Below, in pieces: positions 1-12,542 of a DNA stretch of 64,000 nt (position 1 is its first letter; each line of letters starts with the position of its first letter). Location: NCBI GenBank assembly GCA_022385755.1, contig MU278365.1, positions 186,001-250,000 on the forward strand. The letters run 5' to 3'. The position numbers were made by a program, and so were the translations under genes. This DNA comes from Trametopsis cervina. Taxonomy: Eukaryota; Basidiomycota; Agaricomycetes; Polyporales; Irpicaceae. The notes under the pieces are model-generated. The model had not been told where the DNA came from and did not search any database. It saw only the letters and a program-made list of their open reading frames with translations.

Positions 1-294
1 CATCAGGCGAGTTCGGCGCCACAAAGACGACAAGTACCTATTTCGACCATCTAGGCGCGTCTCTCACGTGCACCCAGTCGGGCCGTGAGCCTGACTCGGC
101 GGGCATCCTGACCAGGTCGTTCTCTCGTCTCGACTGAGAACGCGCCTGCACGTGAGTATATCGGGACTGCAGCGAAACTTTAGAACTCACGCTCTATTTG
201 CCTTCTCTTCCTATTAGACACTAAGCCAAACCAGACAAACTTCTCGAGACAATCGCAGTTCGTCACTAGTGCCGTACACTTGATCTCTGCCATC
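1..294. other. Window edge and 5' flank of URC4
   Basis: No coding frame here could be tied to a known protein. The last part, immediately before the ATG at 295, is the presumed promoter and leader of the uracil-catabolism gene. I see no clear TATA box or repeat. Confidence 0.5.
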
Positions 295-1940
295 ATGAAT
301 CTCGGAATATCCTCACCCAGCCAAACCGCCACGTACCTACGGACGCTACCTGCGATTCGAGAGAGATGTTCTCGAGTACATAACCTTGCCAAAGAAGACA
401 AGCTGCAGTACTTCCAATACCACCCCGATAAGGAGGAAGAGGTGGCCGAGTTTTGCATTGAAATCATCAGAGTGAGTGACATCCGATCTTTACATTTGAT
501 TCTATTGATTAAACACCTATTTGTTTTAGAGAGATTTTGGAACAAACTTTGACTCTGTAAGTTATATACCCCCCAGATTTTCCTTATCTTCTAACGCCTC
601 CTCTTACAGATTCCGCCACATGGTCGCTGGAGACATCTCGACGCAGGACGTTCTCGTGTTGGGCCTTTGATTGAGAAATGGAAATCATCATCCACCCCAA
701 CACCAGAGAAGGAGATTGCTCGCCGCCTGGTCGATCTATTCCTAGTCTCAGTTTTACTCGATGCAGGTGCAGGAAGCGTGTGGTCATATCGCGAGGAGAC
801 ATCTGGCCAATCATTCAACCGCTCAGAAGGATTAGGCGTGGCTAGCTTCAAAATGTTTGAAGACGGATTTTTCTCCGGGGATAGCGCCAATCCCTATCAG
901 GCGGACGGTACGAGCTTACTTCGATGCTATCTCGCGTAGCATGATTGCTGATCAATGGAAACAGCGGAGGGCTTAGCTCGAGTCTCGTATGATAAGACGG
1001 CAGTAGCGATGCAAGTTAGTGAGGAGAACCCTATGGTGGGTATCGAAGGCCGGACGTCCCTTCTCCAGAACCTCAGTACGGCCCTCAAGAGCAACCCGCA
1101 ATTCTTTGGTCCGAGTGCGCGACCAGGTGGTCTTGTCGGTATGTCAGCCGCAATGTTGACGCTTCTTTTCACTAATTCTACGGTGTCTAGACTTCCTGGA
1201 AAATGAATCGCTTTTGCAAGGCTCAACGCGCGTAGTGCCCGTTGCGTCACTTTGGGCGGCGCTCATGGAGGGTCTTGCGCCCATTTGGCCAGCGAGACTA
1301 AGCCTAGGAGGTGTACCGCTAGGTGATGTCTGGCCCTGCGATGCGCTCAAGGATGGAGCTGTCAACGAAAGCGACCACCTTGTTCCCTTCCACAAGCTTA
1401 CTGGCTGGATTACGTACAGCCTCCTTGAGCCTCTCCAGAAGATTCTTGGCTGGAAATTTGAGGGTATCGAGGACATGACTGGTCTCCCTGAGTATCGCAA
1501 CGGTGAGCGCCGCTTTTTTTCCCACCTCGACAAACGCTTACATCTCTTTTTCATCGTGTTCTGTAGGCGGACTTTTAGTGGATCTCGGTGTCCTCACAAT
1601 TAAGCCCGATTCTCTCCCGTCATCTGTGTACCCAAACCCTGAATCGGGCATTCCTCGACTCGTGCCCTCCCATCCGGCCATAGTTGAATGGAGAGCCATG
1701 ACCGTCATCGAGCTGTACGCATCCATTTGTTCTCATCCCGGATCCTGCTAATTTGTCCCTTCCAGCGACCGCATTGCGAATATCATTCGCAAGAAGCTTG
1801 GCCTGAACGTAGAACAATTGACATTGGCCCAAGTGCTTGAGAGCGCTACATGGAAAGGGGGACGCGAGATTGCCAAGCAGAAACGCCCTGCGAATGGTGG
1901 TCCACCGATCGACATCGAGAGCGATGGTACTGTATTCTAA
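295..1940 (+). CDS. URC4: Uracil catabolism protein 4 (URC4, DUF1688 family)
   Basis: Member of the DUF1688 family, whose yeast member Urc4 is needed in the URC route that lets some fungi use uracil as nitrogen source; its exact reaction is not settled. Seen in the sequence: the family segments LLDAGAGSVWSYREET and SEGLGVASFKMFEDG, then VSEENPMVGIEGR, LWAALMEGLAPIWP and, near the C-terminus, HPAIVEWRAMTVIELD. The ATG at 295 is the first in frame. Exon 1 (295-471) is followed by a 27-nt microexon (530-556, nine residues) before the main coding exon from 610. A further intron is inferred at about 911-976, because only that splice keeps the frame open between QAD and ARVSYDKT. The stop is TAA at 1938-1940. 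The neighbouring URC1 or URC2 genes are not in the window. Identity is firm; one intron boundary is inferred. Confidence 0.9.
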
Positions 1941-2214
1941 TTAACACAAACGTACTAGATGGCAAGTGAAGGGAAAGAATAACTCGCCGAGCTGTCTTGT
2001 AACGATACCACTGACCTCGCATTCGCGTTGACATAATGGTCAGCCAATGGCGACTGGGGAGTTGGCTTCAAACATCCAGGATAGTTGGAATGATCTCGAT
2101 CAATAACTTAGTGAAATGATAGCTAGTTCAACAGTAGAATTTTGTGCGACAAAACAAGAGTACAGAATTGTTCCAAGTAAGGTAATTATAAGTGTAGGTC
2201 CGATGAGACATTTT

Positions 2215-4749
2215 CTACGTGTGGTGCTTGAGATGGCGTGCAAGCTTGATAGTCAGACCAAACGCAACAGCAGCAGCGATGCCTCCTAACCTGTGTGAGG
2301 AATACAATCTCAGTTCACTCGATAGGATGCGAGACAAAAGTGACATACCGGAAGACATACGCATAGGAAGCTGGTCCTCCTCCTGACGGCGCATGTCCTT
2401 CTCGCACCACCATCTCAGCCAGCGTACTGTTCCCCGATCCAGGTGCTGGTTCCACTCCTTCGCCTGCACCCGCAATGGCAAAGATAATCGAAGATATGCC
2501 CGTTATTATGAACTGCGGCATGACAATGAAAACATTGTGTATACCCTACGAACGAGTTAGTACACACGCATTTGGTAGTAAAGACGCCGGCTTACAAGAA
2601 TAATGCCGGCTTTTGCAGCTAGACTGCCCGCTTCGGGACTCTTCGCCGCTGCACTCTCGTCATGTAGACCATCAGACGCTCCTCCGTGAACGTCCAAATG
2701 GCTCATCCGTGCTGAGGGATTGTTCATCAATGAACCGTATGTATTTGTGACCTGCTCTCGATCTTCATCCATGGAGGCCGAAGACCTGAAAGATCGGACT
2801 TCATCCTCAAGTGTTTCGTCCTCTTCGTCACTTGCTACAAGGAACTGGCGTTCGGGATCACTCTCGACGCCGGGTTGAGATATTCGACGCGAGCGCGTGT
2901 CATCTAAGACGATGGACGAGGTGTCTTCATTATTTGCTTCCGATAGGATAGCATCTGCGAGCTAAAGGGCGAGGATTTCTTTGTCGGATTGTCAAATGCT
3001 GGCGAGGGGTAGATGCACATACCAAAGCAAACGGCGCCCATTGTGTGATGGCCCAGGAGAAACCAGTTAGTGTCGTGAAGAATGTAGCTCCGAAAACGCC
3101 TGAATAGAAACTGGATTTTGTTATAGTCAATTCTACTGCTGGTGGTGAGACACTTACAACGTAGCCATCATACAGACTGCAAAGAGTAGATGGGATGCAG
3201 CCCACAATGAGGTTAGATGTACCTTCAGCTTATTGAACCACCGAATCCACCTGTTCGGCGGTGCAGCTGCCAGTGTCTGTTGCAATTGACGCCGGCTACC
3301 AGCTTCTGCTACAAAAAATGGGAGCAATATACTGGCAAGCAAGCTCAGCAAGGAGTTATAGAACATGGCACGGGAGCCTAGGCGTGTGCCTTCATCGAAA
3401 GCGACTTCTGCATCTAACTCTGGATGAGCACGTTTATGCAGCTCGGCGATGAATTCAGTTGTGTTGAAGAGTAGCGGAAACCAGCCTATCCAGGCGCTAC
3501 ATGAAGCCACATGAGCATAGAACAGACATACAGGGGCGTAAACATACAAGAACTGGATTAGACACTGTGCGGAGACAATTGAGTACATAGATGGCCGAAA
3601 GAATACGCTGACTCACTATTTGCATGATGGCAGGAGGAAGCGTCCTGATATTCGTCCAGATTTCTTTCACTTCCTTCCATAACCCAGTTTTGCTAGATCT
3701 AATATGGTTCAGAAGGTGCGAGAAAATGCAAGAATGCACAACCTACCCGGAAGACACCACAACTTTCTCCTTGACACTGACGGCAGTTGTAATATGTGTG
3801 GCGATCAGCAGGAAAGAGCCAACCAAGGAGAGCACCTCCAACTCAGTATTTCCAAGGAATGGAAGCACTTTTGTCATATCGATATTACCTCTGGAGATAC
3901 GCTTCGAATTTAGATTTTAGATATCATTGAAGCAAACACGTACACGAAGTAGCCCGCAACGCTACCAACTCCCAACATCCGCGCTGCCCAAGCATTCCCA
4001 TCCGGCTGGTCCGAAGGTGGAAGTGTATCCACAAGCAACGCACGGTCGACTGCTTGTACTGGTTCACAGTAAGAATGATAAAAGACCATATTATATCCGG
4101 ATAAACCTACCTGCGTTGATCGAGAAGTCAATGCCAAAGATCGCCAATATTGCTAGCCATATTGTCAACAGATCATTCTGTGCGGTAGCCTATTCAGTAT
4201 GTGATGATGCGGGTAGAAGTGATACGCACTGCTCTGGAACCTGAAGACGTGACTATTGAAGCGAATTGGCGGGTGAATCCAAGCAGAACCATAGCAGTGG
4301 TGCAAATAATGACTCCGGTTAGCATATACGGTCTTCTACGACCAAACCGAGACCTTGATTTGTCGGCGAGGACACCTGGGTGATATCATATGTATGGTAT
4401 GTTATCAAATACCATTAGCACATACCGATGAGCGGTTGCACTACGAGCCCTGAGATAGGTCCAGCGAGAAACACCATCGCAACAGCGGACTTTGTGAGTC
4501 CTAAGGAGAGCAAATAGGGCGTCCCTGGAAGTCCACGTTAACCTGGTGGCACAAAGAACACCAACGTCAGAGCTCCTACTCACCGTATGACATTTCAACA
4601 GACCATAACACCTGTACACCTAGCAATCCAACCGTAAGAGCCGGTAGTTGGAGCCAACGAGGGCCTAGGACCTTGGATACACCAACGAGGTGAGAGTCAT
4701 CGTGATGTCCGCCATCCTCAGCGATAGGGAGAGCTGCAAAGCCTGTCAT
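2215..4749 (-). CDS. Sucrose/alpha-glucoside:proton symporter, SLC45/GPH-like
   Basis: A 12-helix major-facilitator protein of the glycoside-pentoside-hexuronide/SLC45 branch, like fission yeast Sut1 and plant sucrose carriers; the expected role is proton-coupled uptake of sucrose or maltose across the plasma membrane. Seen: an N-terminal helix pair starting PRWLQLPALTVGLLGVQVLW, the loop signature RSRFGRRRPYMLTG after helix 3, and QAVDRALLVDTLPPSDQ with GNAWAARMLGVGSVAGYF in helices 4-5, all characteristic of the family. A long cytosolic acidic/serine loop sits between the late helices (about 2570-2960 on the DNA), and the protein ends AFGLTIKLARHLKHHT. Many short introns interrupt it. The start at 4749 gives MTGFAALPIAEDGG; an upstream start cannot be excluded. 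It converges on URC4, with 274 bp between the two stop codons. Substrate is inferred from the family only. Confidence 0.85.
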
Positions 4750-5320
4750 GAGCCGGCTTCAATGCAATATTGAAGTTCCGGGTGCACTCGGTAGGGCATC
4801 CAAATCGTGGCACCACAGAACGGCTTTTGGGCTTGTCCGCCGTGAAACAAGGGAGGTGGTTGAATAGGTCCTGCCTTGGTGGTCGAGTTTGAAGTGCAAT
4901 GTGTCAATGCGGTGACCACTGAATGCACTACTAGCGCGCTGCGACCTATATCAGCGTCATGCATCATGACGCCTTAGAGGATTGATGTGCATGCTGTCGA
5001 CATCTTGAGTGCAGTCTCACGTTACTGGTACCATCCATACTGCTGAACATGACAATATTTGCGTTTGTACCTGTTACCAGGTAGCATATACATGCTATGG
5101 GGATCACTGTACGCATTCGAGATCTGCCACACAGTACATAGAGGAACAGACACTCGCGTTGTCTACACTCGAACTCTCATCCTCATTTCTCAAAGATCAA
5201 GAGGTATAAGCAGAACTGTTCATTACACCGCCTTAGCTATACCCTTAAATGCTTTGTGAGGGAGATAGCGGCGGTATGGCTTTCACATATTTCGATGAGG
5301 AACGATACCCGGCTGAAGAA
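4750..5320. other. Intergenic: promoter of the carrier, 3' flank of ETF-QO
   Basis: About 570 bp between two minus-strand genes. Only short, unrelated frames occur. It should hold the promoter of the downstream sugar carrier and the terminator of the ETF-QO gene, but I can name no motif with confidence. Confidence 0.5.
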
Positions 5321-7412
5321 TTATGTGACAGCTAGAAAGACAAATAAGCAACTGATGAGCGAGCTTTCATAGATATACATACTGTACTTGGGTCCTCCAC
5401 CACCCTCGGGGACAGTCCATGTAATATCTTGCGTAGGGACCTTGATATCGCATAGTTTACAATGTATGCAATTCTATCAAAGATAAGATGCCACAACTGT
5501 TTCGAGCAAGATTATGGAATACTCACCTGGGAGTTGATAACAAGTTTCTTGCCTCCCCAGCCTTCACCTCCGTCGCCTTGGCTGGACTCATCGTCCACAT
5601 ACTCGTAAACCTGTGCGGGGCAAGCGCGACCCAACAGGCCGGCATATTCGCCCACATTGAGCTTGACATGATCTCGTCGGATAGATGCGTCTTCCGAAAA
5701 TGTTTCCTCCTGCTCGAGACTAGGTTTCCCGCCCTCCGTGCCTGCAGTATTTTCTCCTCCATACTTCCTGAGTCGCAAGTGAACAGGCTGGTCTTCAGCG
5801 TGATTAGTTCCCGTCAAGGCCAGACTGGTGAGCAGATCCGTGGATAGAGGAGGTTGAAAGGCCGGGTAGTCGATAGGCTTGCACTCGCTAGCGCGTTTCG
5901 TATGAGCTGCGTCACTAGACCCAGAGTTCCTGAATGTCCAGGGAGTGCGTCCCTTCAGTATGAGCGAGTCCAACCCAGAGTACGCAATGCCGCCCCAGAT
6001 CCCAAGCGGCGTATTGAAGGAGGGCCGCAAGTTCCGTACTTCATGGAGGTCAGACCATACCCAGCTGTCCTTAAGCTTTTCCTCGTAAATGCTCATATCC
6101 GTAGCCTTATCCGACTCGACTTCGAGCGCCTCGAAAGCACTTTCTGCTGCCAGCATACCGCTCTTCATTCCGTTGTGCGTGCCCTTTATCTTGGCCACGT
6201 TGACAAAACCAGCTGAGCAGCCTATCAACGCACCTCCGGGGAAGTGTACCTTTGGAACAGCTTGGAGGCCGCCTTCGTTCAGCGTACGGGCACCGTATGC
6301 TATGCGCGTGGAATCTCCAGATAGCAGCTTCTTAAAATATGGATGGTGCTTCATCCGCTACGACTCTGCCTCAGCGTTGTATCTCGGAGACATGAGTGAC
6401 CACTCCTACCTGGAACTCCCGATACGGACTCAAGTACGGGTTTGCGTAGTCCAATCCAATGACTAAACCCAGTGACACGAGTCCCTCGTCCATGTGGTAA
6501 ACCCATCCTCCGCCGTACGTCTTCCAGTCTATCGGCCAGCCCATGGTGTGCACCACCTCTCCTGGTCTATACTGGCTCGGGTCAACCCTCCACACCTCCT
6601 TCACTCCAATTCCGTACGTCTGCGGATCTTTTCCTTCCCTCAACCCAAACCGCCTTATCGCTTCTTTGGACAAGGATCCGTGGGCACCCTCAGCCAGCAG
6701 CGTCACCTTCGCCCGAAATTCCATGCCCGGCTCGAATGAGTCCTTCATGCGACCTTCTCTATCCAGTCCAACCTCATTGGTACGTACCCCCCTGACGCCG
6801 CTCGCATCATACACCAGCCCAGCACCTGCAAATCCAGGGTATATCTCGACGCCAAGCTCTTCTGCGATGGACGCCAGCCACGCGGTCACTTGGGAGAGAG
6901 AGACAATATAGTTTCCCTTGTTGCCCATCTGTGGTGGATGGGGGATTGGTATTGATGCGGATTTTGTAAGAAAGCGCATTGAGCTGCTTTTTGCAGGTTG
7001 AGTAAAGGGATGACCCTCGCGTGACTGCCAATCCGGCAAAAGCTCATTGAGAGCCCTTGGCTCGACGACCGCACCAGAAAGGATATGCGAGCCTATAAGT
7101 TGCAAAATTTATGATTATGAAATACTGTCTCAAGTTGACCACGGAGGTTCACTGACCGATTTCTCCTCCTTTCTCCAGGACCACAACACGCACTTCCCTC
7201 CCTTTCTCTTGCTCCAGCTGCTTTAGTCGTATAGCAGCACTCAAGCCTGCAGGCCCGCCTCCGACAATGCATACGTCCACGTCATCCGATGCACGTTCAA
7301 CATCCTTCGGGTTGAATAGCTCTCGTCGTCTGCCTGAAGTTGCATGGACCGAACGGATGAACTTGAGGCGAAGGTGACCACGAGCTATGTCCGTTCGAGT
7401 CACTCTGTGCAT
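5321..7412 (-). CDS. CIR2: Electron transfer flavoprotein-ubiquinone oxidoreductase, mitochondrial
   Basis: Inner mitochondrial membrane enzyme that takes electrons from reduced ETF (fed by acyl-CoA and amino-acid dehydrogenases) and passes them to ubiquinone. Seen: a basic N-terminal presequence ([18 protein letters not shown]), the FAD-binding motif [18 protein letters not shown] at about residue 45-62, then [41 protein letters not shown] and [21 protein letters not shown]. The C-terminal 4Fe-4S cluster is complete: one Cys in [11 protein letters not shown] and three in [12 protein letters not shown] last small intron (about 5332-5382 region) must be removed to give the usual ending GPKYTVT; without it the protein would run on into an unlikely hydrophobic tail. 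Start at 7412 is the first Met of the presequence. The symbol is that of the yeast orthologue. Confidence 0.95.
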
Positions 7413-8156
7413 TGGGGTTTGGACTGTACTTCAAGCTGCTCTTGGATATTTCTCTGGTGATTCAAGCGCAGCTTCCGTTATACGCACAAATAGGATGAGG
7501 TGAGAGTTCAGTTAATTGCCAGAAAATCCGAACGGCTTTGTGCGCCGAATGACGTTCAGCCAATATCACGCGCATGCCTGAGTGGCGGATCTACTGCATT
7601 ATATTAGATCCTATCGGGAGTCAGCCCTGATATGGCAATTCGAGTAATGTTACTGGCCAATGGGAGGATATGTGACAGCAGGTTGACCACCTACACCGAC
7701 AATATGGTATTGGAACATCATGCACACAGAATGTACAAACTCACAGGCTTTACAAGAGACTGAGGTACTATGTACTATGGTAGCATGATCAACGAAGAAG
7801 AAGAAATCCGATCAAGAACTGAATGCGGAACGGTAACTTGAGGTATTGAACAATAGACATGGTGTCCCAAGTCCAATGGAATAAGACTTGAGCGCATCAT
7901 CGCTATTTGTGACGAAAAAATGAATGATTGGAAAGTGTCATGAAGTTCGTGAGTGTCTTTATGTAGGAACCATGGTTGGAGATATTGCATAGTGCGATGA
8001 GATGCGAGAGAATGTGCAGACGATGGGCGTGTCCAGAAAGATAAAAATCCAAAAAAATCCTTGAGAATCCAAATTGTTTTTGCGTCCGAAGAGTGTCATT
8101 GAGGAGATAGTTTGTTGCCGAGGCAAGCGCTTAAGTTGTCGCTGTGCAACATTGTA
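7413..8156. other. Intergenic: ETF-QO promoter and 3' flank of membrane protein
   Basis: About 740 bp without a convincing coding frame. The part near 7413 should carry the ETF-QO promoter; A/T-rich tracts occur near 7910-7925 and 8040-8075. No repeat or RNA gene recognised. Confidence 0.5.
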
Positions 8157-9827
8157 TCAGCCAAGCAACGCCCTCCGCCCACGTCTCGTAGTATCTCCAA
8201 CGGAGACATTCCCACCGAGCAGTACACTCATCCACCCAAACATGGCCATCAAAAATCTGACTAGCCACGCTGGGTCTGATCCGAGTCCAAGTCCGGGTCT
8301 AAGCTGCATAGCGAATGCTATGTCGAGTCCGAGTTCAGGTACGGGAGAACGATAGGCGCGTTGGCGAGCATTCGCCGTCTGGTCAGAGTCAGCCAGAGCA
8401 ACAGCATTATGCTCTTCATCGGCACTGAACGAGCCAGGGATACTCAGGGAGGTTTCAGGGGATTCGCGCTGTTTGCGAGAAAGCCTGGGAATAGGAAGCG
8501 GCGTGACGGGTGCGGAGCTGGTTAAACCAAGTGCTGGAGCATCGGCAGCCCTGAGGGACCATGCGGGCCTCGTCACGGATGGAGATGGAATTTCTCGCAT
8601 CTGAAGAGGGCGTTGAACCGGGGTTCCTGGTGGGCTGGGGGCGGGCGTCGCAAAGGGAGTGGTGTCGTGATCGGAAGGTAAGGGGAGATAACATGGGTCG
8701 GGGGCAGCGGTGAGAATGATAGTAGGCGCATCTAGTACATCTGCCTCGAAATCGATAAGATTTCCTTCTGCGTCGTGGAACTTCTCATCCGAACCGTCCT
8801 CGTCGTGGTCAGAGGCTGAGGTAGTTTCATCACCGGGCGATTTGAGCAAGTTTTTGCTCTCGTCGCTCAGGGGCAAATCATCGTCATCACAGGAGGCAGC
8901 ATCAGGGGGAAGTGTGCGTTTCTCGACCGTATCGCCGTCAGAATCATTGTTATCGTCTTCGCTTGTAATAGGGAGCCGTAGCTGCTGCTCCAGCCCCGGA
9001 AGGAGGTCCCAGGCTGTGACTGAATCCAGCAGCAGCGTGTGTACGAGGTATCGAAGGAAGAATAGACCCACAACGGCCCCCAGGCTAACGAAAGCCGTCA
9101 GGCATGCAAATGTGAGTACAAGCAGCTGTGGCGATCCATGATTGTGTGGCACGGCTGGGACACCTGCAGACGTAGGATTTATCGCTTCATTCAGGACAGG
9201 TTGGTCAACGTGAGAAGACTGGGCTACATCATCAGGTAGACTGGCTGCAGCAGGAGGTAATGGCGTCGCGGTGCCGTCAAGGTCATTGAGATTGGTGGTA
9301 GCCTTAGAGGTATATCCTGTCAGAAGGCCGTAAAGCGTCTTCTCGTCCTCCGCCTGGGTTTCTAATAATTCGAGAGGGACAACAGCCTTAATGGCGTCAA
9401 GACCCTCAAGTTTCGCGAGGACAGACTTCTGCTCTTCTTCGGATGTAACCTGGACACGTATGTTGACGGCGTCATCTCCGCATGAGGATGACGTGTCAAA
9501 GCATTCTGCAGACTGACTATTTGAGACGACGGGAGTAGAGCGTTATGGAGGCAACGAGCACAGCAGGATAAGAAAATTAGATATAGCTAGAGAAAATCGG
9601 GTTTAACTTTGACATACCCAATTCTTGATTGAAACACCGCCTGTACCACATCTTGCAGGTCGGAAGAAGGCTCGCTTCTTCTATAGGAAATATTAGCGGT
9701 ACTCGTGCGGGGCACCACAGGGTACGTACTTGCGCGCCGCCTCGCTTGACGGTGAGGCGGGAGCTAGAGGACGAGCGGTCACGACCAGCGCGAGCAGCGA
9801 GAACGAGGCAAGTATTGTCACCGGCAT
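8157..9827 (-). CDS. Predicted single-pass membrane protein with signal peptide, acidic cytosolic tail
   Basis: Not recognised. The first exon (ATG at 9825-9827) encodes a clear signal peptide, MPVTILASFSLLALVVTARP. A short second exon gives CKMWYRRCFNQEL, and a long third exon runs to the stop at 8157. The lumenal part is about 130-150 residues and has a few cysteines (CF, SSSCGDD). A strong membrane segment follows (LLVLTFACLTAFVSLGAVVG), then a long acidic, Ser/Pro-rich region with DDNNDSDGD, and finally a second hydrophobic stretch (WLVRFLMAMFGWMSVLLGG) close to the C-terminus. The splice from exon 2 to exon 3 was chosen because only an acceptor just before the codons ECFDTSS keeps frame. 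It lies directly downstream of another signal-peptide protein on the same strand. Possibly an ER or Golgi membrane protein; this is inference. Confidence 0.65.
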
Positions 9828-11273
9828 CTTCTGCGGACACAGGTCAGAGAGACCCAACAAGCGTCGTAAGGAGGATGGTGAGCAGGTCGTGGTGCCGACT
9901 CAAAATCCAACTTTTGTGTTGGCCCGTGACGGTCGAATGCTACCGCACAAAGGACCAAGCACTTTCCCCGGCGCCGCCGAAGGCGTTGAGCACTCGAGGC
10001 GACGTGGCGCGTCTGTGATCGGATCATTTGTCCGCGTGATGCGCCTTTGAGCAGCGCGATGACAAATTCAACGGAGTGGCACCGTTTGGACTTCGCGTCG
10101 ACAACAGCCGCTTCTCGGTTCAGGATAATATGCAGCAAGGGAAGAATAGTCTCTAGAGAATAGCAAGCTACGGCCTGCATTACAGGCTTAAGATTGTAGA
10201 GAACTTGTCAAACGGAAATTATTTCTAAATGTATACCTTATTTTTGATACCCTGCAACATGCGATCCACGAGCCTCATAATTTTGCGAGTGTCTTTCAGA
10301 TTATCGTCCCCAATATTCTCGCGCGCTGCCTGCAAAAACTTCATCCCTTCCTTAAGCCTTATGAGCTGTTCCTTCAACGGCACCTGATTGAAGGCTATTC
10401 CCAATTCCTGCGCTTGGCGGCTCCCACTCTTCGCGGCCTTCCAGATAGCAGTGACATGACGTGATGCCGTGTGCGGCCAGGAGCCCATACCTTGCAGGGC
10501 GTTGTAATGGGTCTCTGAGACGTTGACACCTGCCTTGCCTACAATGGCTGCGACGGTTGTGAGGACGTCGCTGGTTCCGATAGCAAGTTCAGGATAATGC
10601 CGGGCCACAGCTACTCCGAGAGACTCAAGTCGGCGATGAATGGAGTCAAGCGCTTCCGCGTCTTGGATGGTTACCTCAACGGCGCTCTGACAGTAGTCAC
10701 TGAAGAGCTTCAACACGATGGTGAAACCTTCAAGAGCTACCTGTGCGAACAGCTCCGAGAACGTTTGCCACTGCGTCCACGAGAGCGGTGCGCGGGTAAC
10801 GACGCCCACTCTCTCTAGACTGTCTATGACTTGTGATTGTGCTATCCAAACTATCAGTATACGTAGTATGCAATGCAGTCACAACAAACTCACGATTCAA
10901 ACGTCGTATCCACCACCCCCATTGTCACGGCAAAAGGTCCAACGAAATTCATGATCCCAGATGCGACATCCTGCAACGCCGGCGCGATCTGAGAGTGGCC
11001 CTGTATGTTGCTCGTTTTCGCGAGCTTAGCGAGGTGAAGGATGGCGTCCGCAGACTCGAACATGCTCCGGGAGAGTTCGGGGGCTGCTACTCGCATGTTG
11101 AACCAGGTGGTGTACGTCTCATTCTGAGCATGCCATAGGGCCGGGAGATCGACACCTGGCAGATCGAGCTGCCGGGGAGAACGTGCAGCGATCACAGTGA
11201 AGTTGGAGGCTGAGGCCGCGAAAGCAACGGCGAATACGAGCGAGAGGACGCCAGAATAGACGGACTTGAACAT
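9818..11273 (-). CDS. Predicted secreted protein of unknown function
   Basis: Family not recognised. ATG at 11271-11273 begins MFKSVYSGVLSLVFAVAFAA, a good signal peptide, followed by an alpha-helical domain (DLPALWHAQNETYTTWFNMR, then LFAQVALEGFTIVLKLFSDY, KSGSRQAQELGIAFNQVPLK). An intron near 10830-10900 joins DTTFES to LERVGVV. The 3' end is uncertain. Either the frame stops at 10225 after GIKNKVYI, or an intron starting at the GTATAC there joins a further exon, beginning PVMQAVACYSLETILPLLH, that runs to 9818. In the longer form the stop overlaps the ATG of the next gene by ten bases, which is unusual in fungi, so the shorter end may be right. It resembles helical secreted proteins of agaricomycetes, but I can assign no activity. 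Confidence 0.6.
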
Positions 11274-12542
11274 CGTATGACTCTGTGAAGCGTGATGAAT
11301 AAGAGGAGGTAGGGGGAAGAGAGTGCTCCTCACTGGCTTAAGTATCATTCATTGCGAATGACCATTGTCCAGAGCCCGGAATCGAGCGGCACAAAGCAGG
11401 ACCTACAAGAAAGAATTTGCCAGCCACCCGCCGACAAAGCAGAGCCTACGATAAAGGGTACAGCAGCAACCTACCGGTCATTATCACAACAAAGGAGAGC
11501 GTACCTAGCATATCGCGTTGAACACCGTAGACAACTCGCCGTAACAGGATGTCAAAAATATACCCTAACGCCGAGTGGCACCTGCAATGCATGACCATGA
11601 TAGCCGCAAACACGGACACCTTCATTGATCCACGAGGCGTACGCGCCCACAGACACTGACAAAGGTCAACAAAGCAACCTCCGCGGCGAACACACGTACC
11701 ATTCAATTATCCTCCGCCTCTCTCACAGACAGGCGCGTCGGGTTGACGTGCGCCGACCGCCACAAAGAAAACAAATGATACAATGTTGATTCAAACACTC
11801 CAAACACATAACCTCCAATGGGGAAGCCGACTAAGATAACCTGAGAGTCGTCAACCGCGAGCACAGAGCGCCCATTCGCGGGACCAACAGACCACAAACC
11901 AGAAAAAACGGATGGAACGCAGATGCAGGGTGCACGGATACAAGTGGAGGTAGGGAGGGAATGCGAAGGGAGTGGAGAGATAAAGGGGGAGGCTAGTGTT
12001 CCAAGAGCGGATGGATAATGGAAACGGAACGTAGAAACGGTGTACTAGTGAATGGCTGGCTGGGCCGCAGGGAACGGGGGTTGTGTAAAGCAGAGGTAAA
12101 CGAAATAAGGGTAACGTAGAGTGTAGGAGTGCAGGGTGGCAGGCAGGTAGGTAGCGAGCGAGGCCAACGAAGGAGCGTCGGGGTAAGCGGGCAAAACGGG
12201 AACCGAAGACGAGAGATGAAGATCCAGTGAGTAACCAGGAGAGAAGCGCGATTCCAGAATGTTCCAACGGTGTCCTCCACGTCCAGAATGAGATGAAGAA
12301 AATCCACGTTTGCGGGTGTGCATGTGTGTGTTGTGTGTGGGGGTAGTGTGGGTAGTAGTGTGGGAAGATGCGAGTGTCGATAGTGCTGGCGAAATGCGGT
12401 GATCATACAACCAAGAGAAGAAGAGAGGAAGGTATATGGTGACAAAGACGCGTGCGGTGCGAAACATGGGACAAGGGAAGGTGAAGTAGCGTATTCGGCC
12501 AAGAGGCAAGAAAGGATTATATTGTATTACAGATGTGGATTC
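11274..12542. other. Intergenic, low-complexity, no supported gene
   Basis: About 1.27 kb between a minus-strand start (11273) and a minus-strand stop (12543). Overlapping frames at 11851-12509 are rich in Leu, Pro, Ser and Thr because the DNA is purine/pyrimidine skewed; none looks like a real protein. A GT-rich tract lies at about 12310-12365. Part is presumably the 3' untranslated region of the Ser-rich gene and the promoter of the secreted protein. Confidence 0.5.

Noticed and set aside
295..4749. Uracil-catabolism gene cluster around URC4
   Set aside because: The only neighbour is a sugar carrier; URC1, URC2 or nucleobase transporters are absent from the window.
8710..9141. Ser-rich 143-codon frame on the + strand
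   Set aside because: Mirror image of the acidic region of the membrane protein on the - strand; no start context or domain.
11851..12509. Several overlapping 130-170-codon frames on the - strand
   Set aside because: Low-complexity Leu/Pro/Ser/Thr sequence from skewed base composition; no splice logic or motif.
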